Position numbers and translations under genes: made by a program
The notes under the pieces: model-generated
Seen by the model: only the letters and a program-made list of their open reading frames with translations
Database searches by the model: none
Told to the model about the DNA's origin: nothing
Shown here: piece by piece, positions 24,542-33,065 of the stretch
How the letters are laid out: each line of letters opens with the position of its first letter
Position numbering within the stretch: the stretch's first letter is position 1
Assembly (NCBI RefSeq): GCF_009828055.1
Contig: NZ_WTYB01000002.1
Span: 62,001-126,000, forward strand
Source: Erythrobacter ramosus
GTDB taxonomy: Bacteria; Pseudomonadota; Alphaproteobacteria; Sphingomonadales; Sphingomonadaceae
Reading direction: 5' to 3'
Length of the DNA stretch: 64,000 nt

Positions 24542-26773
24542 ATGTCTCACCGTTACTCCGCATTTCGTGCTGTCTGGGCCGGTTCGACCGCGCTCGCTGC
24601 TGCCGCAGCCTTTAGCATTGCCGCTCCTGCCGCCGCGCAGGACAGCGAAACCGCCGATGCCACCGAAGGCCAGCTGGCGACCATCATCGTCACCGCCAAC
24701 CGCCGCGAGGAAAACCTTCAGGACGTGCCGGTGTCCGCCGACATTCTGGATCAGGAACGCATCGGCGCGATCTTCAGCGGAGCGGGTGACATCACCGCGC
24801 TGGCCGGCACCGCGCCGGGCCTCAATGTCGAAAGCTCGAACGGCCGCGTGGCGCCGCGCTTCTACATCCGCGGCCTTGGCAACACCGATTTCGATCTCGC
24901 CGCCTCGCAGCCCGTCTCGGTGTTGCTTGACGATGTCGTGATGGAAAACGTCACCCTCAAAAGCTTTCCGATCTTCGATGTCGAGCGGGTCGAAGTCCTG
25001 CGCGGCCCTCAGGGCACGCTGTTCGGCCGCAATACCCCGGCGGGCATCGTCAAGATCGATTCGATTAAGCCGAGCCACGACACGAGCGTCGCTGCCGGTC
25101 TGTCGTTCGGCAGCCTCGATACGATCTCGCTGAATGGCGCGGTCGGCGGATCGATTGCCAAGGATGTGCTGGCCTTCCGCGTCGCAGCGCAGATGCAGAA
25201 GCGGGGCGATTGGATCAGCAATGGCTTCACCAATCAGGAAAACGCGCTGGGCGGATATGCCGATTTCGCGGTGCGCGGTCAGTTGCTGTTCACGCCGAAC
25301 GACCGGACGAGCATCAATGCTGCGGTCAATTTCCGCGATCTCCAAGGCTCCTCCACCTTCTTCCGCGCCAATATCCTTGGCCCGGGTAACAACAAGCTCA
25401 ATGCCAACTACGACCGCGACACGGTGTTCTACGATGCAGGCGGCGGCAACCAGGCTGATTACCAGCAGTTCGGTGCGACGCTGACCGCGGCCTATGAATT
25501 CGACGGCGCGACACTGACGTCGATCACCAGCCACTGGACCAGCGAAGGCTCAAGCCGGGGCGATGTCGATGGCGGCTTCGGTGCGGTGTTTCTGCCGGGC
25601 GGGGGCGGCCCCGGCCTGATCCCGTTCCCCTCGGACACGCAGGATTCGATCGATCTGAAGCAGACCACGCAGGAAGTGCGACTGGCTTCGACCGGTGAAG
25701 GTCCGCTGAGCTGGCAGGTGGGCGGCTTCTACTTCGAAAGCGATTTCGACGTGACTACCGTTGGCTTTACCTTCCCGCCGCCGGTCACGGTCAACCACAC
25801 CAACGAAGCCTGGGCGCTGTTCGGGCAGGTCGGCTACCAGCTGACCGAAAAGCTGCGCGTCACCGGCGGCCTGCGCTACACCGACGACCAGAAGGATTTC
25901 TTCGTCCGTTCTGGCGCTGCCCCGCAGCCGCGCAGCGTGGGTGACGACCAGTTCGATTGGGATGTTAGCATCTTCGGGGACGTGTCGGATGATGCCAGCG
26001 TCTATGCCAAGATCGCCAACTCGTTCCGCGGGCCGACGATTCAGGGCCGCGATGTAGCCTTCTTCAACCCGCCCTCGGTCGCGCAGTCGGAGAATATCAC
26101 CTCCTACGAAGTCGGCTTCAAGAGCGAGCTGGCGGATCGCACCGTCCGGTTGAACGGGGCGGCCTATTACTACACGGTCGAAGACCCGCAGTTCACCGCT
26201 GTCGGCGGTGCTGGCAACCTCGTCCAGTTGATCAACGCCAACAAGGGCGAGGCCTGGGGGCTTGAATTCGACGGTGCGTTCCAAGTGTCGCCGCAGTTCC
26301 TCGTCACCCTTGGCGTGGCTTACAACAACACCGCGATCAAGGATTCGACCCTTGCAGTCGGCATCTGTGCGCAGTGCACCGTCACCGATCCGACCCGCGT
26401 GATCAGTGGCAGCACCCGCGCGCTGATCAACAACAATCCCTTCCCCAACGCACCGGAGTGGAGCGGCGATTTCACCGCCCGCTACAGCATCCCGGTGGGC
26501 AATTCGGGCGAGTTCTTCATCTTCACCGATTGGGTCTACCTCGGTGACACGAACTTCCTGCTTTACGAAAGCCGCGAATTCAACGCCAAGAGCCGCATCG
26601 AAGGCGGTCTCAAGGTCGGCTATTCGGGTGATGAGGGCCAGTGGGAAGTCGCTGCCTTCGCGCGCAACATCACTGATGAAGACAACGTCCTTGGCGTGGT
26701 CGACTTCAACAACAACACCGCCTTCGTCAACGATCCGCGCATCATCGGCGTGATGTTCGGCGTGAAGTACTGA
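24542..26773 (+). CDS. TonB-dependent outer membrane receptor
   Basis: The 743-residue protein has a signal peptide (about 1-33, ending APAAAQ), a TonB-box-like ATIIVTANRR, then a plug domain with DVPVSADILD, VSVLLDDVVMENV and VEVLRGPQGTLFGRNTPAG, and a long 22-strand-type barrel. It ends in an aromatic residue (GVMFGVKY), as outer membrane barrels do. The start at 24542 follows AAAGGGGG. The substrate is unknown; no siderophore-specific feature is visible. The next gene, an M16 protease, converges on it, and a terminator hairpin sits between them. It lies between purS and purC. Confidence 0.95.
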   Translation: MSHRYSAFRAVWAGSTALAAAAAFSIAAPAAAQDSETADATEGQLATIIVTANRREENLQDVPVSADILDQERIGAIFSGAGDITALAGTAPGLNVESSNGRVAPRFYIRGLGNTDFDLAASQPVSVLLDDVVMENVTLKSFPIFDVERVEVLRGPQGTLFGRNTPAGIVKIDSIKPSHDTSVAAGLSFGSLDTISLNGAVGGSIAKDVLAFRVAAQMQKRGDWISNGFTNQENALGGYADFAVRGQLLFTPNDRTSINAAVNFRDLQGSSTFFRANILGPGNNKLNANYDRDTVFYDAGGGNQADYQQFGATLTAAYEFDGATLTSITSHWTSEGSSRGDVDGGFGAVFLPGGGGPGLIPFPSDTQDSIDLKQTTQEVRLASTGEGPLSWQVGGFYFESDFDVTTVGFTFPPPVTVNHTNEAWALFGQVGYQLTEKLRVTGGLRYTDDQKDFFVRSGAAPQPRSVGDDQFDWDVSIFGDVSDDASVYAKIANSFRGPTIQGRDVAFFNPPSVAQSENITSYEVGFKSELADRTVRLNGAAYYYTVEDPQFTAVGGAGNLVQLINANKGEAWGLEFDGAFQVSPQFLVTLGVAYNNTAIKDSTLAVGICAQCTVTDPTRVISGSTRALINNNPFPNAPEWSGDFTARYSIPVGNSGEFFIFTDWVYLGDTNFLLYESREFNAKSRIEGGLKVGYSGDEGQWEVAAFARNITDEDNVLGVVDFNNNTAFVNDPRIIGVMFGVKY

Positions 26774-26818
26774 TAGGCTTTGCGTCCCCGCCGAGCGCGG
26801 GGCTTCGCCAAACAGAAA

Positions 26819-26854
26819 GGGGCTGGCAGGCGATGACCTGTCAGCTCCTTTTTT
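26819..26854 (+). terminator. Rho-independent terminator after TonB receptor
   Basis: GGGGCTGGCAGG at 26819-26830 and CCTGTCAGCTCC at 26837-26848 form a 12-pair stem with two G-T wobbles and a CGATGA loop, followed by TTTTTT at 26849-26854. This is a textbook intrinsic terminator for the rightward receptor gene. The end of its T-run overlaps the stop codon of the leftward M16 protease gene. Read on the other strand it has only three T residues after the stem, so it is weaker in that direction. Confidence 0.9.
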
Positions 26855-29723
26855 ATTTGGTGGCCACCGATGCTTCGGGCACCACCACAAACTCGACCGC
26901 GCCATCGGGGACGAGGTATTTCAGCGCCATCTGGTGGATGTCTTCGGGTGTGATGGCCCCCATGATCGCCGGCGCGTCGAAGTAATCATCCAGCTCATCC
27001 GGCTCGCTCTGGGCGTCTGCCGCCAAGGCCAGCCAGCCCCCCAGGTCTTTCAGGTAATTGTTATAGGCCTCGAAATACGGCTTGCGGGCGCGTTCGATGA
27101 TGTCGGTATCAAGGGGAGCCTGGCGTAGGTCAGCGACCAACTGCTTCAGCGCTTCGCGGCTGGGTTCGACCTGGTCGACCGCAACCGATGTGCTGATCGT
27201 AAACGTCCCGAACCCGGGATAGTCATCGCTGGTGTCTGACGCGGCCGAGGGCGAATAGGCCTGACCGAGCTTTTCGCGCAGACGGTCTGTGAGTTCGAGC
27301 CGCACGATCCGCGCCAGAAGGTTCAGACGCATCGACTCCGCCAGATCACTGTCATCGGTTGTCGGCCAGACCCAGTGTACCAATGCCTGATCGGGCTCAC
27401 CCTTGTGGGTCAGCACCCGCTGACCGCGTTCGGCGGTAAACGTCACCACCCGCGCCTCAGTGCGAGGATTGAATTCAGCCTCGCGCGCCGGGAGCGCGCC
27501 GAAGGTTGAGGCGACCGCCGCAATCGCTTCGGCTTCGTCCAGATCGCCGACCAGTGCGATCTCGATCGCGCCGGACGCCAGACGGTCTCCGATCACGTCG
27601 CGCAACTGCTGGAAGTCGAGCGCGAAGAACGCCTCCTTGGGCTGGAGCGCGAAGCGCGGGTCATTGTCGTGGATTATGCCGCCCTGCGCTGCCGCAAGTG
27701 CGCGGCCCGGAGTGGAATCGAGCGTCTTGTAGAAATTCTCGATGCCCTTGCGGAACTGCTCGACTGCCTCGGGGCGGTATCCCGGATCGGTTATCAGCGC
27801 GGCCATTACCTGCATCTGGAGCGTGAGGTCGCGCGGGGTGGTGACGGCGGACGCTGTGAAGGCATCAATGTCGCGCCCCAATCCAAACGCGACGCTGCGT
27901 CCGGCAAGCATTGTGGTGAGTTCGTCCCGGCTGTGTTTGCCAAGACCGCCGCCCTCCAGCGATCCGGCCAGATAGGTGCGGAGCGGCGCCTCCTTGGTGT
28001 TCATCAGATTGCCGCCGTCTAGCGCGAAGGAAAAGGCGATGCGATCCTTGCGCACATCGGTCTTTTTGAGCGTCAGCCGCACCCCGTTGGCGAAGCGGAT
28101 CAGCCGCAGGCTGAGGCGGGGCTCGACGGTATCTGACACCACAGTCCCGGCGGGCCCGAAGTCGGTGTAACCAAATACTAGCGGGCCTTTGTCGACCGGT
28201 GCGGTGATCGGCTGGGCCATCCCTTCGTCAAAGGCAGTGCGCAAAGCTGCTTCCCCGCCTTCGGGCGCGGTGCGGCCTTCGAAGCGGATCAACGGCTCGG
28301 TCAGCGGTGCGGCATCGGCTGTCACCGCTTGCCAAAGCGCCTGCGGGGTCATTTCCGGGGCGAGCCGCTCGAACTCGGCCTGCTGCCAGTCCGGCGTCGT
28401 CGGCACACGCTCGTCGCTGGCCAGCGCCAGAGCCGTACCGGCGAACACGGCATTGCTGCGGGTTTCGGCGGACTTTACCGCGTTCTCGAGCGATGTGCGG
28501 ATATTGGCGAGCTGCTCATCGACCTCGGCTTGCGTGAAGCCATAGGTGAGCGCCTGATTGACCTCACGGGTGGCGGCGAGCAGGCCTTTCTTCCACTCGC
28601 CATCGACGCTGCTGACGCTGAGGCTGGTAATCCGCGCTTCTTCGAAGATATCGCCGGAGCTGAAGCTCGCGCCCCGGAACGGCGCATCGGCGCTGCGGGT
28701 CAGCCGCGTGAGGCGGCGGTTGATGATGGCGTAGCCGACCCCGCGCAGGAACGCTGCCTTGCGGTTGGCGATAGTGTCGGGTTCATCGCGCCACGGGGCG
28801 AGGCGGCTGATGGTGACGCTCTCGCTCAATGCCGGATCGAGGTGGATGTCGGTCATCCCCTTGCGGGTCACGTCGATGGGCCCCGCCTCGGGCTCAGCCG
28901 GGGCGGGGGCAGGGGTCCAATCGGCAAAGCGGGTGCGGATTGCGGCCTCGACCACTTCGACCGGAAAGTCGCCCACCACCACCAGCACGGTGTTCGATGG
29001 CCTGTATGTGCGTTGGTAGAGCGCGCGGATCTGGTCTGCGGTTGCGCTTTCCAGCACCTCGATCGTTCCGATCGGGATGCGATCGCCATAGCGCGCGTCA
29101 GGGGCAAGGAAGTCGACATTGTCCTCGAAATTGCGCTGCTGGAAGCCTGCGCGATCACGCCGTTCGGCCAGAATTACCCCGCGCTCGCGCTCCACCGCGT
29201 CCTGCGAAATGGTCAGCTCGCTCGCCGTTTCGCGCATCAGCATCAGCGCGGTGCCCAGCAGCGTCTCGTCATTGCGGGGCAGGTTGAGCAGGTAGGTGAT
29301 CGCATCGAACCCGGTCGAAGCATTGGTGTCCGCGCCGAAGGCAAGGCCCTCGCGTTCGAGCAGCTTGATCATCTCGCCCTCGGGGATGCCCTTCGATCCA
29401 TTGAAAGCCATGTGTTCCAGATAGTGCGACAGGCCGAGCTCGGTATCGGTCTCCTCCAGCGCGCCGGAATCGATCCGCATCCGCACCAGTGCGGTGCCTG
29501 CGGGCGTGGCGTTTTGGCGGATGATGTAGCGCATCCCGTTGGGGAGCTGACCGAAGGTGTAGTCGGTATCAACCGGGACGTCGCTGTCCTCGAAGGCCCA
29601 GACAGGTGTGGGCGCTTCAGTGGTTGCTTCGGTAGCGGGGGCATCCTGCGCGGCGAGCGCGGTGGTGAAGGCAAGCGGCGACAGCGCCAGCAGCAGGCTG
29701 GCAGCAAGTGGGAAATTCCGCAT
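26853..29723 (-). CDS. Periplasmic M16 family zinc metalloprotease
   Basis: The 956-residue protein has a signal peptide (about 1-26, TALAAQD) and an insulinase-type peptidase layout of two M16A/M16C halves. The inverted zinc motif HYLEH is at residues 100-104 in GLSHYLEHMAFNGSKG, with the downstream glutamate expected in the AVERERGVIL region. The second half lacks HxxEH, as is normal for the inactive half. The length and export signal fit the PqqL/FusC-type periplasmic proteases, which degrade peptides or small proteins taken in by TonB receptors. It faces the TonB receptor gene directly and lies downstream of purC in the same direction. Confidence 0.93.
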   Translation of the reverse strand: MRNFPLAASLLLALSPLAFTTALAAQDAPATEATTEAPTPVWAFEDSDVPVDTDYTFGQLPNGMRYIIRQNATPAGTALVRMRIDSGALEETDTELGLSHYLEHMAFNGSKGIPEGEMIKLLEREGLAFGADTNASTGFDAITYLLNLPRNDETLLGTALMLMRETASELTISQDAVERERGVILAERRDRAGFQQRNFEDNVDFLAPDARYGDRIPIGTIEVLESATADQIRALYQRTYRPSNTVLVVVGDFPVEVVEAAIRTRFADWTPAPAPAEPEAGPIDVTRKGMTDIHLDPALSESVTISRLAPWRDEPDTIANRKAAFLRGVGYAIINRRLTRLTRSADAPFRGASFSSGDIFEEARITSLSVSSVDGEWKKGLLAATREVNQALTYGFTQAEVDEQLANIRTSLENAVKSAETRSNAVFAGTALALASDERVPTTPDWQQAEFERLAPEMTPQALWQAVTADAAPLTEPLIRFEGRTAPEGGEAALRTAFDEGMAQPITAPVDKGPLVFGYTDFGPAGTVVSDTVEPRLSLRLIRFANGVRLTLKKTDVRKDRIAFSFALDGGNLMNTKEAPLRTYLAGSLEGGGLGKHSRDELTTMLAGRSVAFGLGRDIDAFTASAVTTPRDLTLQMQVMAALITDPGYRPEAVEQFRKGIENFYKTLDSTPGRALAAAQGGIIHDNDPRFALQPKEAFFALDFQQLRDVIGDRLASGAIEIALVGDLDEAEAIAAVASTFGALPAREAEFNPRTEARVVTFTAERGQRVLTHKGEPDQALVHWVWPTTDDSDLAESMRLNLLARIVRLELTDRLREKLGQAYSPSAASDTSDDYPGFGTFTISTSVAVDQVEPSREALKQLVADLRQAPLDTDIIERARKPYFEAYNNYLKDLGGWLALAADAQSEPDELDDYFDAPAIMGAITPEDIHQMALKYLVPDGAVEFVVVPEASVATK

Positions 29724-29793
29724 CGAAATCAGGCGTCTCTCTCGGGTCGTTTACACGGGCCTCGAGACTAGCGCGTCAATCGGGGCTGTCAGC

Positions 29794-30597
29794 CTATTTC
29801 TTGAGCGGGGGCGGCCCACGCAGGCGCGAGCGGGCGTGCGACAGGTCGAACACTTCGCCCGGGCTATTGTCTTCACCATTAAGCAAGCCAAGCCGACGCG
29901 CGACTTCGCGGTAAGCTTCTTCCTCACCGCCCAGATCGCGGCGGAAGCGGTCCTTGTCGAGCTTTTCGCCGGTGGTCATGTCCCACAGGCGGCAGCCATC
30001 CGGGCTGATCTCGTCGGCGAGGATCACGCGGCTGTAATCGCCATCGTAAAGCCGCCCGAACTCCAGCTTGAAGTCCACTAGACGGATGTCGATCGCGGCG
30101 AACATCCCGCACAAGAAATCATTGATCCGGATCGCCATCGAGGAAATGTCATGCATCTCCTCGTTCGAGGCCCAGTTGAAGCAGGCGATGTGCTCTTCGG
30201 CTACCAGCGGGTCCCCCAAGGCATCGTCCTTGTAGTAATATTCGATCAGCGTGTGCGGCAGCGGCTCACCTTCCTCGATCCCGAGGCGCTTGCTGATGGA
30301 ACCTGCCGCAACATTGCGCAGCACCACTTCCAAGGGGATGATATCGACCTGCCGGATCAACTGCTCGCGCATGTTGAGGCGGCGGATAAAGTGGGTCGGG
30401 ATGCCGATGTGGGCGAGGCGGGTGAACACATGCTCGCTGATGCGATTGTTGATCACGCCCTTGCCGTTGATCGTGCCCTTCTTCTCGGCGTTGAAGGCAG
30501 TCGCGTCATCCTTGAAATACTGGATAAGCGTGCCCGGTTCGGGACCCTCATAGAGGATCTTGGCCTTGCCTTCGTAGATCTTGGTGCGGCGGGACAT
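29794..30597 (-). CDS. purC: Phosphoribosylaminoimidazolesuccinocarboxamide synthase (SAICAR synthetase)
   Basis: The 267-residue enzyme joins CAIR and aspartate with ATP to form SAICAR in purine synthesis. Signatures include the N-terminal [51 protein letters not shown], and the late [10 protein letters not shown] and [15 protein letters not shown]. The length and ending fit the family. It is separated from purS and purQ, which lie further along the same strand, by the M16 protease and the oppositely directed TonB receptor. The start ATG at 30597 is in the standard position for the family. Confidence 0.97.
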   Translation of the reverse strand: MSRRTKIYEGKAKILYEGPEPGTLIQYFKDDATAFNAEKKGTINGKGVINNRISEHVFTRLAHIGIPTHFIRRLNMREQLIRQVDIIPLEVVLRNVAAGSISKRLGIEEGEPLPHTLIEYYYKDDALGDPLVAEEHIACFNWASNEEMHDISSMAIRINDFLCGMFAAIDIRLVDFKLEFGRLYDGDYSRVILADEISPDGCRLWDMTTGEKLDKDRFRRDLGGEEEAYREVARRLGLLNGEDNSPGEVFDLSHARSRLRGPPPLKK

Positions 30598-30637
30598 CAG
30601 GTCGGCACTCCCAGCTCGCCTTTAGGCCTTTAGCGAA

Positions 30638-30712
30638 TGGTGCCCGGGGGCGGATTTGAACCACCGACACGCGGATTTTCAATCCGCTGCTCTACCCCTG
30701 AGCTACCCGGGC
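30638..30712 (-). tRNA. tRNA-Phe (GAA)
   Basis: Read leftward, the sequence folds into a complete cloverleaf. The acceptor stem is GCCCGGG with CCCGGGC, the D-arm is GCTC-AGGGGTA-GAGC, the anticodon stem is GCGGA with TCCGC around loop TTGAAAA, and the T-arm is GGTGG-TTCAAAT-CCGCC. The anticodon is GAA, which reads phenylalanine codons UUC and UUU. The discriminator base is A and CCA is encoded in the DNA. It is a single gene between purC and yacG, with no other tRNA nearby. Confidence 0.97.
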
Positions 30713-30841
30713 ATTCGCTGCGAGCGACGGGATCGAGCCATGTGGCTGCCCCGGCGAGCAAATGAGAGCGGCCCTATGGCGAAGGCCGCGGGGGTTGGCA
30801 AGTAGGTTTTGTGAAAGCCGCGCAGGATTATTGCGCTGCCG

Positions 30842-31030
30842 TCAGTCCTGCTCGCGCCAGTCTTCGGACGCCAGCGTTTCCGGGTCCGCAGGTGCGCCGG
30901 GCAGGGCGTAGGAATCGGAGAACCAGCGCGCCAAATCTCGGTCCTTGCAGCGCTGCGAGCAGAAGGGGTGGAAAGTCTCCGACCTCGGCTTGCGGCAGAT
31001 CGGACAGGGCTTGCTGGCGGAGAAGGTCAT
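30842..31030 (-). CDS. yacG: DNA gyrase inhibitor YacG-like zinc protein
   Basis: This 62-residue protein has the four-cysteine zinc knuckle of YacG: CPICRKP near the start, then FCSQRCKDRDLARW. YacG in E. coli binds GyrB and inhibits supercoiling; here the assignment is by motif and length. The ATG at 31030 overlaps the stop of the RNase E/G-like gene by ATGA, so translation is coupled. It ends the leftward operon infA, maf, RNase-like, yacG, just before the tRNA. Confidence 0.92.
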   Translation of the reverse strand: MTFSASKPCPICRKPRSETFHPFCSQRCKDRDLARWFSDSYALPGAPADPETLASEDWREQD

Positions 31031-32010
31031 CGGACGATAAGTTGGGCATTGGCGGCCTCGATGGCAAGAGCCGGATCGACCGCGATCTCCACCACCCGCC
31101 CGGTTCGGCGCGCAAGTTCGTCTAACCATTCGGGCTTTAGCTTGGCCTTGAGTGCGGGATGCACGGTCAGTTGCAAGACACGGCCCGTACCCTCATCTGC
31201 CGCCAACTCCGCGCGGCGCAGTGCCATGCGGGCCGCTGCCCCTAGCCTGGCGGTTGCAAAGCGGTGGAGCAGCGAGGGGCCTTCGAGCCGAGCGACCAGT
31301 TGCACGAAGCCAAAGCCGTTCATTGCGGTGCGTTCATGGGGCCAGCCTTCCAGCGCGGCCTCCAGTGCCTCATCGACTGCACGGCGATCGGCCTTGGCGG
31401 CGACCGTGGGGAAGTCGATCCCGATATTCCCGCCGATCTCAAACCACGCCAGCGCGCGGGCAATCGCGGGCACTGCCGCCAGTGCCACGTCACGCGGGGA
31501 GCCGATGCCATCGATGTCGATCACGGTCATGGCGGGGGTGACGCTGACGAGTACCTCGCCATTCGGAAAGTCGAGGCTGGCCGATGAAGCCGCCTGCCAA
31601 ACCTCCTCCCACAGACCAGCCGGTAGGCGGCGGACAGTGCGGCCTTCAGCGAGGGATGAGGGCAAGGCGCTGTTGTCCGTTCCTGCCACCCGGGCCTGCG
31701 CGCGCTTCAACCGGCCCCGTTCGGCGAGGGGCGCGCGGGTAATGACGAGGTCGAGCATCTGACCCTCGGTCACTGCCTGTGGCAAATGATCGACCAGCGC
31801 CTCCCCGCCGCTTTCAAGCAGCGCCACACCGCGGCGGGAACCTTTGAGTTTGGCGGTGAGCTTGCCGCGCGCTGGCTGTCCGGCCCGCAACTCGCCCGGC
31901 CAGATCATCCGCGCTGCCAGCACCTGCTCGCCTGCGATCAGCAAGGCACGGGTTTCGCCGATGCCGTCCTCGATCAGCCAATCTGGCGATGCTGGCCTAG
32001 CCAATGGCAA
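31027..32010 (-). CDS. Divergent, short RNase E/G-like protein
   Basis: The 327-residue protein starts DWLIEDGIGETRALL and then has a degenerate S1-like stretch (about 30-105) before a core resembling the RNase E/G catalytic domain. The usual metal-binding SID-x-N-S-G strand appears as VIDIDG at 163-168, and the later IDFIDM block as IDFPTV at 198-203. The Zn-link cysteines (CPxCxG) are missing, and the chain is about 160 residues shorter than E. coli RNase G. There is no ATG near the start; TTG at 32010 or 32004 is used, overlapping the end of maf. RNA cleavage is possible but uncertain. Confidence 0.78.
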   Translation of the reverse strand: MPLARPASPDWLIEDGIGETRALLIAGEQVLAARMIWPGELRAGQPARGKLTAKLKGSRRGVALLESGGEALVDHLPQAVTEGQMLDLVITRAPLAERGRLKRAQARVAGTDNSALPSSLAEGRTVRRLPAGLWEEVWQAASSASLDFPNGEVLVSVTPAMTVIDIDGIGSPRDVALAAVPAIARALAWFEIGGNIGIDFPTVAAKADRRAVDEALEAALEGWPHERTAMNGFGFVQLVARLEGPSLLHRFATARLGAAARMALRRAELAADEGTGRVLQLTVHPALKAKLKPEWLDELARRTGRVVEIAVDPALAIEAANAQLIVR

Positions 32011-32569
32011 ACCCGGCGGCTTTCAAAAGCGCGCGCGTTTCATGGAGCGACAGGCCCATTATGCCAGAATGGCTGCCCCTAATCCATTCAATCAGGCCCT
32101 CTGCCGCGCCCTGAATGGCATAGCCACCCGCCTTGCCCTGCCATTCACCTCCGGCGAGGTAGGCGGCGATCTCCTCGGCGGAGAGGCGCTTGAAATGCAC
32201 CACGGTCTCGGACAATCGTTCGCGGATCGAGCCATCGGGCGCGCGCAGCACCACGCTGGTGAGCACCTGATGCCTCCGCCCGCTCATCAGATCGAGGCAG
32301 GCGCGCGCTTCGGCTTCGGTTTCGGTCTTGGGCAGGATGCGCCGCCCAACGGCCACCACCGTATCGCCCGCCAGCACATGGCCCGGCGCCGCCACGGCCA
32401 CCGCCTTTTCCCGCCCCATACGCAGGGCATAGGCGCGGGGGAGCTCGCCCTTTAGCGGGGTTTCGTCGATATCGGCAGGAGTGACAGCGTCAGGCACTAG
32501 CCCTAGCCGCCCAAGCAACTCGTGCCGCCGGGGCGATGCCGAAGCCAGTGTGAGGTGAAGCGCGCCCAT
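31997..32569 (-). CDS. maf: Maf-family nucleotide pyrophosphatase
   Basis: The 190-residue protein begins LHLTLASASPRRHELLGRLG, the signature phosphate-binding segment of Maf proteins. VLAGDTVVAVGRRILPKTET carries the catalytic aspartate and lysine region. Later are SGRRHQVLTSV and the AGGYAIQGAA loop. Family members hydrolyse non-canonical or modified nucleoside triphosphates (dTTP/UTP or m7GTP type). I chose ATG at 32569; a TTG at 32584, next to the infA stop, would add five residues. It overlaps the start of the RNase-like gene. Cytoplasmic. Confidence 0.93.
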   Translation of the reverse strand: MGALHLTLASASPRRHELLGRLGLVPDAVTPADIDETPLKGELPRAYALRMGREKAVAVAAPGHVLAGDTVVAVGRRILPKTETEAEARACLDLMSGRRHQVLTSVVLRAPDGSIRERLSETVVHFKRLSAEEIAAYLAGGEWQGKAGGYAIQGAAEGLIEWIRGSHSGIMGLSLHETRALLKAAGFAIG

Positions 32570-32584
32570 CAGGGCTGCCCGCAA

Positions 32585-32830
32585 TTACTGCGGGCCGGGG
32601 CCGCCGCGACCCGGCATGAAGCGATAGGTGATGCGCGCCTTGGTGAGGTCGTACGGCGTCAGCTCACACAGAACCTCGTCACCCACCAAGACGCGGATGC
32701 GATTCTTGCGCATCTTTCCTGCGGTGTGGCCGAGCACTTCATGGCCGTTTTCAAGCTCCACCCGGAACATCGCATTGGGCAGCAACTCAACCACGCGCCC
32801 GCGCATTTCGAGGAGTTCTTCCTTGGCCAT
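32585..32830 (-). CDS. infA: Translation initiation factor IF-1
   Basis: The protein has 81 residues, slightly longer than the common 72 because of a GRGGPGPQ tail. [40 protein letters not shown] and [20 protein letters not shown] are the invariant blocks of IF-1, an OB-fold protein that binds the ribosomal A site during initiation. AAGGAA lies six to eleven bases upstream of the ATG. It is the first gene of a leftward operon with maf, the RNase-like gene and yacG, a grouping that is common in this bacterial order. Confidence 0.97.
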   Translation of the reverse strand: MAKEELLEMRGRVVELLPNAMFRVELENGHEVLGHTAGKMRKNRIRVLVGDEVLCELTPYDLTKARITYRFMPGRGGPGPQ

Positions 32831-33065
32831 GTAATTCCTTTTGTCCGTTGCGGCGCACAATACGCCCGTCGATGTGGGGCTGCGCTTTAGCGATGCGGGA
32901 ACCAAAAGGGAAGGCTCGTGCGTTAGGCCCACGAACTTCGGGAATTTGCAGGTTCGGTTCAGGGTGTATCGCGCATCCTTGGGCCGTTCGTCTGCGTAGT
33001 CAGTCTGCCCCCAAGGGAGCGGTAACAAGCCGCCCCGTCACAAGAATTGTAGTTAAAGGGACTCC

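Noticed and set aside
28329-29771. Rightward open frame of 480 codons opposite the M16 protease
   Set aside because: The protease has a signal peptide and HxxEH motif on the other strand; this frame has no such features.
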